Source of the DNA: JAEXOD01 sp963663265
GTDB taxonomy: Bacteria; Bacteroidota; Ignavibacteria; Ignavibacteriales; Melioribacteraceae
Direction: 5' to 3'
Length of the DNA: 64,000 bases
NCBI GenBank assembly: GCA_963663265.2
Contig: CAXXXM010000004.1
Span: 186,001-250,000 of the forward strand
Position numbers and translations under genes: made by a program
The notes under the pieces: generated by a model
Told to the model about the DNA's origin: nothing
What the model saw: the letters and a program-made list of their open reading frames with translations, nothing else
Database searches by the model: none
In this document: positions 8,046 through 15,883 of the stretch, one piece after another
Layout of the letters: each line of letters opens with the position of its first letter
How positions within the stretch are numbered: position 1 is the first letter of the stretch

Positions 8046-9134
8046 TTAGTATAAAAAAACCTTAAATAAGTTATCAATTCTTCCTAATTCTAAAAATCCT
8101 CGTAATCTTAAAATTGAAATTTGTGTTAATTCCTGACCTGCACCAAGTAAAACAACTCCATCTTTATCAACAACATCAAGCCCCATTTTCATACCGGGTT
8201 TTAATTCACCCACACGCAAAAAATCATGTCCAAAATCTTTTTCTTTTGCTTTTTGTTCACTATGAAGTTTTAATTCAATTTCTTCTTCTTTCCTTTTTCT
8301 TTCTAAAAAGCTATCAAGTTCTATAGATTTACGTAATATTTTAGCGATAATAACAACTTCATCATTAGTGTTATCACTACTATCGGCAACATTACCCCCT
8401 TTAATAAATTGTTGAGAAATCGCTTCTGCAATTTCTTTAAAACGAGGAATATTTGTTAATAATGATTTTGCAATATTTGGATGATTTAAGTATAATTTAT
8501 TTTCAGTAGGACTTAATATTGTTTCTTTTTCCAATTTTTCCAAAAGTTCTTGGGGTAAAGTAATAATTCCAATTTGAGAGAGTAGAGCAGCCAATTCAAT
8601 TTTAAGAGATAATGCATCCGAATAATTTTTGCTCAATTTTTTAACAATGTCTCTAAGCCTAACTGATTTAGAAAAAGCCAACGGATTAGTTAATTCCAAA
8701 ATCTCTACTAATAATTTAATAACTCCCCGTAAAGTTTGTTGAAGAAGTTCTTTTTCGCTAATTAGTAAATGGTAATAGTCAACCCCATCTTTAATTGCCC
8801 TTTCCAAATATTCGTTAGAAATTGGTTTCGTTAAAAATCGAAAAATGCTCCCCTCGTTAATTGCATCAATCGCAGCATTTACATCGGCAAAACCGGTTAA
8901 CATAATACGAACAGTATTTGGAGAAATATTTTTTATTGATGACAAAAACTTAATTCCATCCATTTCAGGCATCCTAAAATCAGAGATAACAACTTCAAAA
9001 GGTTCACTTGCTGAAACCATTTTCAGGGCTTCATTTCCGTTTGTGGAAATAAATATTGTATATTTATTCCTAAATAGTCTTTTAAACCCATTTAAAATAT
9101 TTATATCATCATCAACAAATAAAATCCTATTCAT
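8046..9134 (-). CDS. Response regulator with degenerate HD (pseudo HD-GYP) output domain
   Basis: A 362-residue protein. Receiver domain (1-120): acidic pocket VDDD, phospho-acceptor D52 in VISDFRMP, and the conserved lysine in FLTKP. Next is an HD-type helical domain (about 135-265). It resembles HD-GYP phosphodiesterases in layout, but its metal residues are missing: the usual HDIG position reads SQIG (AALLSQIGIITLP), and the HHE region reads QQF (SQQFIKGGN). A C-terminal module (about 305-362; LKPGMKMGLDVVDKDG, LLGAGQEL) is the one often attached to such regulators. Catalysis on cyclic di-GMP is therefore unlikely, and it may act by binding partners. It lies 23 bases downstream of the large sensor kinase gene and is probably co-transcribed with it. 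Confidence 0.85.
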   Translation of the reverse strand: MNRILFVDDDINILNGFKRLFRNKYTIFISTNGNEALKMVSASEPFEVVISDFRMPEMDGIKFLSSIKNISPNTVRIMLTGFADVNAAIDAINEGSIFRFLTKPISNEYLERAIKDGVDYYHLLISEKELLQQTLRGVIKLLVEILELTNPLAFSKSVRLRDIVKKLSKNYSDALSLKIELAALLSQIGIITLPQELLEKLEKETILSPTENKLYLNHPNIAKSLLTNIPRFKEIAEAISQQFIKGGNVADSSDNTNDEVVIIAKILRKSIELDSFLERKRKEEEIELKLHSEQKAKEKDFGHDFLRVGELKPGMKMGLDVVDKDGVVLLGAGQELTQISILRLRGFLELGRIDNLFKVFLY

Positions 9135-9157
9135 AACACCTCTATCTTATTAATAAA

Positions 9158-12025
9158 TTAGACAGGAAGTAAAATCTTAAATTTTGTTCCTTTTTGATAC
9201 TCCGACTCAACAGCAATTTTACCATTATGTTTATTTACAACTATATCGTGTGCAATAGATAGACCTTGTCCTGTTCCTTTGCCAACTTTTTTTGTAGTAA
9301 AAAACAAGTCGAATATTTTATTTAAGTAGTCCGATTTAATCCCAATCCCTGAATCTTCAATAACAATTTCAACAAAATTGTCTTTTAAGAAAGTACTTAT
9401 TTTAATCCAACCCTTTTCTTTCTTTCCCATTTGTATTGCTTCTTCAATTGCATGAGCAGAATTAATTATCATGTTTAACAAAACTTGATTTATCTCATCA
9501 ATTGTGCATAATATCTGTGGTAGATTTGGTTCTAATTCCAAGATTAAATCTGCGAAATATTTCCATTCATTTCTACAAATAGTTGAAGTAATTTCTATTG
9601 CCTCATTAATATTTGCATAAATTTTATCTTTTTGTCCCGGATGAGAAAAATCTTTCATCGCCTTAATAATTTTTATTACTCTATCTATGCCAATTTTCGA
9701 TTGATTTAGTGCATTTAAGCTTTCTTCCTTAAAATAATCAAGGTCTAATTCCGTTCTTGCGTTTCTATACCATTCAACAATAGAAATAACATTATCATTT
9801 TCAATAAGTTTTGTTTCAAGTGAATTCATAAATTGTACAAATGTAGATAATGATTCCTTTAAAAAATTATTATTGTCATTTATATATTGCATTGGTGTAT
9901 TTATTTCGTGGGCAATTCCGGCTGCCAATTGACCAATCGATTCCATCTTTTGCGATAAAGCAATACTCTTTTCTTCATTAAGGCTTTTAGTCATATCCAA
10001 AAAAGCATACACATAACCTGTTAACTCACCTTCATGATTTTGCATTTTATTAACACTAATGTTTATTATTTTTGGCAAGCCACTTTTAGTATTAATTTTA
10101 AAAGTATCGGAATTGCTTTCGGTTGGATTTATAAACTGATTAAATCTTTCCAGTTCTTGATTCAATTTATTTTCCCCATCCCTAAATAACATAGTTGCAA
10201 AATACCTAATATTTTTTCCAAGCAATTCAGATACTTCAAATCCCAAAATCTTTTCTGTTGAATTATTAACATTAAATATAGTTTCATTTTTGTTTACTGT
10301 AATAACACCATCAGAAATACTTTTTAGTATTACATCTAACTCTTCTTTTTCAGCTGCAATAATTTCATAATGTTTTTTTCTTCTAAGTGCATTAACTACA
10401 ACATCACTAACAGTTAAAATTTGATCAAACTCATTAAACTGTACATTAATTTTTACTCCAACAGATTCTATTGCAATATATCCATTCAGCTCATTACTCA
10501 TTAATACCGGTAAAAGAATTATCGATTTAGTATTATGCTGTTCCAAATTACTTTTAACAATTCTATAATTCAATAGATAGGTTTCATTATCATCCTTTAG
10601 TAACAAAACTTCTTTTTTGGATAGCTTTTTAAACATTTTCAAATTAGATAGTACTCTATAGTTTTCGATAAATGTGTTGCCTATTAAACTTTCATCTTTA
10701 TACCAATAATTAATCAACTTAACCCTATTGCCTGTTTTAATAAATACTCCAATAAAAGAAGTTTCTAAAAACTCACCAAGCTTTTTAAGATTACTGTTAA
10801 CCACATAATCAAATTTTTCAATTTCAATATTTACTAACGAGGCACTAATGCTTGCTATTAATCCTTCAAGAGCTACTCTTCTTTTAAGTTCGTTTTCTAT
10901 TATGGTTCTACTTGTAATATTTCTAAAAATACTTAAAAACAGCGGGGATTGATTTTCCATCGACACTCTTGAGTGAGTAACTTCAAGCCATATCTCATTA
11001 TTATTCCATAATACTTCTTTAGAAATTGAATGTTCTTTTACACCCCCCTTTACTATTCTTTCTTTATATAACCTTACTTTTTCTGTTGAATCATCCCGAT
11101 AAATTATTGTAAATTGCTTCCCCACTAAACTTGTTTCGTCAAGACCTACAATTTTGCAAAATGCTTTGTTTGCCATTAAAATTATTCCTTCTTCATCTAT
11201 TAATCGCATCCCATCAATAGAATTTTCCCAAATCGAACGGAATAATTTTTCGGATTTAATTACTTCAGCTTCACTTTTTTTGATGTTTTCCAAAGCAACA
11301 CATTCACTTGTAATATCTTGTAGTACACCAATAAAGCCACCATACTCCCATTTATTATTAATATAGGGACTTTTGGTTAACGAAATATATTTTTTATTTT
11401 TATTCTCGGCATTAATTATTACATTTGAAGTAATTCTTTGTTTTTGGTTATGAATTTTCTCATCGTCATTCAAGAACAAAAGGTCGTCTTTATTAAAACA
11501 ATCCACTTTGTTAAGAAATGAATATTTTGAAGAATTAATAAATTTTTCAAACTCCATATTACACCCAAGAAACTTTCCTTCGTTATCTTTATAATAAATT
11601 GGAGTTGGAACAGAATCTAAAATAATTTGGGCAATGTTATTATTCTCATGAAATTCGGATGTGTTATTAAACCCACAATTATTTAAGGAATTAATTGTTA
11701 AAATGTAATAATTATTCTTTGCACTTCTAATTTGAAATGTTGAATAACAACAAACTACTTCGTGCATAATATCATTAAAGGTTATAACTTTGGAAGTAAA
11801 ACACCCTGAAGAATTTTCTTTTATTGTCTGAACTATTCTTTCTTTTTCTAATTCTTCAAAAAAATCAGTAATTGACAATTTATCTTTTATAATTTGCGAT
11901 AAATTACACCAAATTTTTTCAACGTTTTTATTTGCATAAATAATCTGCAGCCCCTCATTAAGGACTAAAAAAGATAAGGGAAAATCTTTAAAGAATTCTA
12001 CACTTAGAGATTGTAAATTGCCCAT
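9158..12025 (-). CDS. Multi-PAS/GAF soluble sensor histidine kinase
   Basis: A protein of about 955 residues. I place the start at the ATG at 12025 because it is preceded by an AAGGGGAAA ribosome-binding sequence. A longer in-frame start at 12073 would overlap the upstream regulator gene. Domains in order, approximate: PAS (1-110), PAS (130-240), PAS (260-380; SIWENSIDGMRLIDEEG), GAF-like (385-545), PAS (550-670; ILKSISDGVITVNKNE). Then comes the HisKA box with the phospho-His in AAGIAHEINTPMQYI, and a HATPase with N box INSAHAIEEA, G1 EDSGIGI and G2 GKGTGQGLSIAHDIV. No membrane segment is seen, so it senses cytoplasmic signals. It is flanked by two response regulators, most likely its partners. 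Confidence 0.9.
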   Translation of the reverse strand: MGNLQSLSVEFFKDFPLSFLVLNEGLQIIYANKNVEKIWCNLSQIIKDKLSITDFFEELEKERIVQTIKENSSGCFTSKVITFNDIMHEVVCCYSTFQIRSAKNNYYILTINSLNNCGFNNTSEFHENNNIAQIILDSVPTPIYYKDNEGKFLGCNMEFEKFINSSKYSFLNKVDCFNKDDLLFLNDDEKIHNQKQRITSNVIINAENKNKKYISLTKSPYINNKWEYGGFIGVLQDITSECVALENIKKSEAEVIKSEKLFRSIWENSIDGMRLIDEEGIILMANKAFCKIVGLDETSLVGKQFTIIYRDDSTEKVRLYKERIVKGGVKEHSISKEVLWNNNEIWLEVTHSRVSMENQSPLFLSIFRNITSRTIIENELKRRVALEGLIASISASLVNIEIEKFDYVVNSNLKKLGEFLETSFIGVFIKTGNRVKLINYWYKDESLIGNTFIENYRVLSNLKMFKKLSKKEVLLLKDDNETYLLNYRIVKSNLEQHNTKSIILLPVLMSNELNGYIAIESVGVKINVQFNEFDQILTVSDVVVNALRRKKHYEIIAAEKEELDVILKSISDGVITVNKNETIFNVNNSTEKILGFEVSELLGKNIRYFATMLFRDGENKLNQELERFNQFINPTESNSDTFKINTKSGLPKIINISVNKMQNHEGELTGYVYAFLDMTKSLNEEKSIALSQKMESIGQLAAGIAHEINTPMQYINDNNNFLKESLSTFVQFMNSLETKLIENDNVISIVEWYRNARTELDLDYFKEESLNALNQSKIGIDRVIKIIKAMKDFSHPGQKDKIYANINEAIEITSTICRNEWKYFADLILELEPNLPQILCTIDEINQVLLNMIINSAHAIEEAIQMGKKEKGWIKISTFLKDNFVEIVIEDSGIGIKSDYLNKIFDLFFTTKKVGKGTGQGLSIAHDIVVNKHNGKIAVESEYQKGTKFKILLPV

Positions 12026-12038
12026 ATTTATTTCCCCT

Positions 12039-12398
12039 TTATAAAAAATCAGATAGTTTGGATAGTAGATCACTTTTTATTATTGGCTTCATAATTACTC
12101 CATCCAAACCCGTCAATTTTAAATTTTCTATATCAGCAGGTATTTTATAGGCTGTTAATGCTACAATAGGTTTATCAACAAAAAGATTTTCATTCCTAAG
12201 ATACTTTGTCAACATTAAGCCATCCATTGGCTGTTTTAAATTTATATCCATTAAAATAATATCAAATGAGTTGGTTTTTACTTTTTCAATAGCACTTTCA
12301 ACATCTGTTGCACTATCAACTTCATAAATCCCTCGGCAAAAATGTTCTACTAACTTTATAGAATCTTGTAAGTCTTCTACATATAAGATTTTTTTCAC
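12039..12398 (-). CDS. Single-domain response regulator (CheY-like)
   Basis: Receiver domain only, about 119 residues: acidic residues in YVEDLQDS, phospho-acceptor Asp in FDIILMDINL, switch Thr/Ala in VALTAYK, and Lys in VIMKPI. I choose the GTG at 12398, preceded by ggtgaaat, over an upstream ATG at 12428 because the extra ten residues (MIIINIIGEI) do not belong to the fold. It ends 13 bases before the kinase start, so it is the promoter-proximal gene of the three-gene signalling cluster. With no output domain it probably works in a phosphorelay or by protein contact. Confidence 0.85.
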   Translation of the reverse strand: MKKILYVEDLQDSIKLVEHFCRGIYEVDSATDVESAIEKVKTNSFDIILMDINLKQPMDGLMLTKYLRNENLFVDKPIVALTAYKIPADIENLKLTGLDGVIMKPIIKSDLLSKLSDFL

Positions 12399-12512
12399 AA
12401 TTTCACCAATAATATTAATAATAATCATTATCGGTTGAAAATACTAAAATTTTAATTAAGTTTTAAATTATTTTATAGACTTTAGACAAGTTATTTTTGG
12501 AAGGAGATTTAT

Positions 12513-12543
12513 TTGTGGGCTATATAATGGGAACAGCCCACAA
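12513..12543 (-). terminator. Stem-loop after prfC
   Basis: A perfect 9-bp stem, ttgtgggct / agcccacaa, lies 9 bases downstream of the prfC stop. The U tract after it on the minus strand is poor, so it may be a weak terminator or an mRNA-stabilising hairpin. Confidence 0.5.
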
Positions 12544-12551
12544 CTTCTCAG

Positions 12552-14162
12552 CTAATTTTCGCTTTCTATCTCAACAGTTTGGTCGTTGTGTTCTATACTA
12601 AATAAAAATTCTGCTTTAGGATTTTTCTGTTTAGCCATATTTAACGAAAACTCTGTTTCGGCAATATAAACAAGATTTTTATTCTTATCATAAAACAAAT
12701 TATTAGAACGTAGACGCATTAATTCATCAATATCTTCTTCCGTATCATACTTTACCCAGCATGCTTTGTAAGAATGATATTGTACAAAATCGCAGCTCGC
12801 ACCAAATTCATGCAACAAACGATATTTAATTACATCAAATTGAAGCTCACCTACAACACCAATAACTTTCCTATTTCCATAGCTATGTATAAATAATTGA
12901 GCTAAGCCTTCATCGGTAAGTTGGCTGATTCCTTTTTCTAATTGTTTGGTTTTAAAAGGGTCTGTATTTCTTAATTCTCTAAATATTTCAGGTGAAAAAC
13001 GAGGAATACCCTTAAACATATATTTTGCCCCTTCAGTAAGTGTATCACCAATTTTAAAAATATTTGAGTCATATAAACCAATAACGTCACCAGGATAAGC
13101 ATCCTCAATTGTATTTTTACTTTGAGCCATAAAACTTGCTGGATTAGGGAATTTAATATCTCTATTTAATCTAACATGATGATAAAATTTATTCCTTTCA
13201 AATTTACCGGAGCACACTCTTAAAAACGCAATTCTATCCCGATGTCGAGGGTCTAAATTTGCTTGAATTTTAAACACAAAACCACTAAACTCTTCTGTTG
13301 CTGGTTCCAATTCTCCATCTGTTGTTAATCGAGGTCGAGGGAATGGAGCAATATTTACAAAAGAATCCAATAATTCTTTAACCCCAAAGTTATTAAGAGC
13401 ACTTCCAAAAAATACAGGAGAAAGAGAACCATTTAAATATGCTTTTTCATCATATTTATGATATACACCATCTATAAGTTCAATCTCTTCTTTTAATTTA
13501 ACTGCATCTTGCCCAAATAAATCGATAAGCTCCGGGTCATCTAAACCATTAAATGTTTGAAACTCGTCTTCAACTTTTTGTTTATTTGAAATAAAAAAGT
13601 TAAAGGTATTTTGAAAAATATTATATACCCCTCTAAAACTAACACCCATACCAAGTGGCCAAGACATCGGTCGTGTATTTATATCTAACTTTGCTTCAAT
13701 TTCATCCAATAATTCAATTGGTGGGCGGCCCTCTCTATCCAACTTGTTAATAAAAATTATAACCGGAGTGTTTCTCATACGACAAACATTCATCAATTTT
13801 TCAGTTTGCTCTTCAACTCCTTTTACACAGTCAATAACTAATATTACGCTGTCAACAGCGGTTAAAGTTCTGTATGTATCTTCAGCAAAATCTTTGTGAC
13901 CGGGTGTATCAAGCAAATTAATTTTAAAACCGCCATAATTAAATGACAAAACAGAAGTTGCAACAGAAATACCCCTTTGTTTTTCAATTTCTAAAAAGTC
14001 TGAAGTTGCTGATTTTGTTATTTTATTAGACTTTACTGCTCCGGCAATATTTATTGCACCACTATATAATAATAACTTTTCAGTTAATGTTGTTTTACCT
14101 GCATCAGGGTGACTTATAATTGCAAAGGTTTTTCTTTTATTAATTTCGTTTAATATACTCAT
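12552..14162 (-). CDS. prfC: Peptide chain release factor 3 (RF3)
   Basis: A 536-residue translational GTPase that recycles RF1/RF2 from the ribosome after peptide release. G1 is SHPDAGKTTLTEKLL (about 17-31), with the RGISVATSV switch region, G3 DTPGHKDF and G4 NKLDREGRPP. The domain 2 and C-terminal RF3 segments align over the usual family length (about 530 residues). The C-terminal region ends ...SIEHNDQTVEIES. The start is an ATG. The gene is flanked by unrelated minus-strand genes with gaps of over 100 bases and looks monocistronic. Confidence 0.95.
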   Translation of the reverse strand: MSILNEINKRKTFAIISHPDAGKTTLTEKLLLYSGAINIAGAVKSNKITKSATSDFLEIEKQRGISVATSVLSFNYGGFKINLLDTPGHKDFAEDTYRTLTAVDSVILVIDCVKGVEEQTEKLMNVCRMRNTPVIIFINKLDREGRPPIELLDEIEAKLDINTRPMSWPLGMGVSFRGVYNIFQNTFNFFISNKQKVEDEFQTFNGLDDPELIDLFGQDAVKLKEEIELIDGVYHKYDEKAYLNGSLSPVFFGSALNNFGVKELLDSFVNIAPFPRPRLTTDGELEPATEEFSGFVFKIQANLDPRHRDRIAFLRVCSGKFERNKFYHHVRLNRDIKFPNPASFMAQSKNTIEDAYPGDVIGLYDSNIFKIGDTLTEGAKYMFKGIPRFSPEIFRELRNTDPFKTKQLEKGISQLTDEGLAQLFIHSYGNRKVIGVVGELQFDVIKYRLLHEFGASCDFVQYHSYKACWVKYDTEEDIDELMRLRSNNLFYDKNKNLVYIAETEFSLNMAKQKNPKAEFLFSIEHNDQTVEIESEN

Positions 14163-14270
14163 AGTCTTAATTGGGATTTTTGGCTGGAATTTTAGAAAAC
14201 GCCAAGTTAAAAATTAAATAGCCTTAAATATACAAAATTTTTAAGTAAATTGGAATATGATGTTTGTTAT

Positions 14271-15053
14271 TTAAAATAGTGGAACAGTTAAATTAAATAA
14301 CTCTATATTCTCTTCATTTGCTAAATTTGGTAGTTTATCATCACCATGTAATTGATGAACATATTTAGCAATAAAAAATCCTATTGAAGCCCCTAAAAAG
14401 GTATCACTTAACCAATGTTTGTTATAAACTATTCGTGAAGTCATTGTTAAAGCAGCAGGAATCATTGCAATTACTTTAACTAAATTATCTTTACTATTTA
14501 ATGCCAAAACAGTCGATAAAGCAACTGCCAAGGATGAATGACCTGAAGGCAGAGATAAACAACTATCACTACTAAAATAAAATGGATGGAAACTGTGTTT
14601 ATGTTCATTTGTGTAAGGACGTGCTCTTCCAAAACCAATTTTTAGTACACCTGTTACAAATGCAGTATAAGTATACGATTGGATTATCTCAAATCCAATT
14701 CTTTGATTTAATTTATTCGTTTTAGCTGAACCATGAATTAAAAAAAGAGTACCGATTATTGGAGCCATATAAGGTTCTCCCCAATGCCGTCCTAATTCAA
14801 AATACGGGGTTCTATAATTAAAATTGCTTGCCAGCACCCTTGCACGGATAGGTTCATCTGCATATGTCAATCCAAAAGTTAAAGATGAAACTGCTCCCAA
14901 AACAATTAAATCTTTACCCTGCCAATGCAAAGGAGATTTAATAAACTCTTTTGTTTCATTGTAAAATTGAGTTCCATTATATACAAATCCTTGTCCATTT
15001 ATAATATTTGTGAAAAAGATTATTACCAGTAAGTGCAAATAAAGTTTATTCAA
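14271..15053 (-). CDS. PAP2-superfamily membrane-associated phosphatase
   Basis: A 260-residue protein. The three acid-phosphatase motifs are present: K-x6-RP (KIGFGRARP), PSGH (LPSGHSSLAV), and SR-x5-H-x3-D (SRIVYNKHWLSD). The N-terminus (1-20) is a signal peptide (LYLHLLVIIFFTNIINGQG), so the enzyme acts outside the cytoplasm, probably on lipid phosphates such as undecaprenyl pyrophosphate or phosphatidylglycerol phosphate. It starts at TTG (15053), supported by GAGGA 8 bases upstream; the nearby ATG is out of frame. It starts 7 bases after the DUF190 gene and may be part of its operon. Confidence 0.88.
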   Translation of the reverse strand: MNKLYLHLLVIIFFTNIINGQGFVYNGTQFYNETKEFIKSPLHWQGKDLIVLGAVSSLTFGLTYADEPIRARVLASNFNYRTPYFELGRHWGEPYMAPIIGTLFLIHGSAKTNKLNQRIGFEIIQSYTYTAFVTGVLKIGFGRARPYTNEHKHSFHPFYFSSDSCLSLPSGHSSLAVALSTVLALNSKDNLVKVIAMIPAALTMTSRIVYNKHWLSDTFLGASIGFFIAKYVHQLHGDDKLPNLANEENIELFNLTVPLF

Positions 15054-15060
15054 TCATTCC

Positions 15061-15408
15061 TCATTTGGATCTAACATATTTAATAATATCAGCTTTTTCA
15101 AGAGTTACTAACCCACCACAATTTGCTTGCTCAAATAACTGATTTATAATTGGAATAAAATTTTCAATTTTTTCTATCTCATCAACTATTTCAATAACCA
15201 AAGGCAAGTCTGATGAAATTGTTAACAATTTAGCCGAATGAATTGTGCTGTTATTTCCAAAACCCATTATGCCTTTAAACACAGTAGCACCTGCTAAATC
15301 ATTTTTTCTTGCTTCAATAACGATCTTTTCATAAAGATTAACTGCGTTAACTTTATCGGAATCTCCAATAAAAATTCTGATTAGCTTTGCTTCTTTTGAT
15401 ATCTGCAT
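15061..15408 (-). CDS. DUF190 family protein
   Basis: A small soluble protein of 115 residues matching DUF190, whose genes are commonly paired with crcB. The pattern is typical: LIRIFIGDSDK at the start, KNDLAGATVFKGIMGFG in the middle, SSDLPLVIEIVDE, and ...GLVTLEKADI at the end. The fold resembles PII-like signalling proteins, and the molecular role is not established. The gene is 3 bases downstream of crcB, so it is co-transcribed with it and probably serves fluoride homeostasis. Confidence 0.85.
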   Translation of the reverse strand: MQISKEAKLIRIFIGDSDKVNAVNLYEKIVIEARKNDLAGATVFKGIMGFGNNSTIHSAKLLTISSDLPLVIEIVDEIEKIENFIPIINQLFEQANCGGLVTLEKADIIKYVRSK

Positions 15409-15411
15409 AAC

Positions 15412-15780
15412 TCACCTGAAAATTATGTAAGCTAAATATACTCCAATTAAACACAAAACTAAAGATAAAATTATATTAACTCCACCAAGTAAAAATTCAG
15501 AATTTCTAAACAAATTTATTGTTTCAAGTGAAAAAGTCGAAAATGTTGTAAAACCGCCACAAAAACCAACTCCAAGTAAAAATTTTAGATTAGGATCAAT
15601 TAGTTTAGGTTCATCAAATCCAAATATTATAACACCTAAAAGAAAACTGCCTACTACATTTACAACTAATGTACCACTTGGGAAAAAAACCGGCAATATA
15701 TTATTTACCAAAGATGAAACTAATAAACGTAAAACTCCTCCTAATCCCGCACCAATAAAAGTCAAAAAGTATTTCATCAT
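15412..15780 (-). CDS. crcB: Fluoride exporter CrcB/FluC
   Basis: A four-helix fluoride channel subunit of about 122 residues. Signature residues are GAGLGGVLR near the N-terminus, the helix 2 NVVGSFLLG (conserved Asn), and GFCGGFTTFSTFSLE (helix 3 break and Phe-box). It forms a dual-topology dimer in the inner membrane. The ATG at 15780, or the adjacent one at 15777, is preferred over a TTG 24 bases upstream because family members begin with MxxYxLxFIGAGLGG. No clear Shine-Dalgarno and no fluoride riboswitch motif is seen in the upstream gap. Confidence 0.92.
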   Translation of the reverse strand: MMKYFLTFIGAGLGGVLRLLVSSLVNNILPVFFPSGTLVVNVVGSFLLGVIIFGFDEPKLIDPNLKFLLGVGFCGGFTTFSTFSLETINLFRNSEFLLGGVNIILSLVLCLIGVYLAYIIFR

Positions 15781-15825
15781 AATAATAGAAAATTGTTTGT
15801 ACAAAAATACAAATTAACTCGATAA

Positions 15826-15861
15826 TAAAAAAAGCCCAAACTGAATAATCAATTTGAGCTT
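15826..15861 (-). terminator. Terminator of the TonB-dependent receptor gene
   Basis: On the minus strand AAGCTCAAA pairs with TTTGGGCTT (one G-T) around a 12-base loop, followed by T7. It lies 23 bases past the receptor stop, before crcB, so it separates the two units. Confidence 0.85.
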
Positions 15862-15883
15862 AAATCAACACTAATCAAATAGT

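Noticed and set aside
12025..12073. Longer start of the multi-PAS kinase at 12073
   Set aside because: It would run into the upstream regulator gene and adds a non-conserved extension; the ATG at 12025 has a strong RBS.
15781..15883. Fluoride riboswitch before crcB
   Set aside because: The short gap holds only the TonB terminator and a possible -7 box; no fluoride aptamer pattern can be read.
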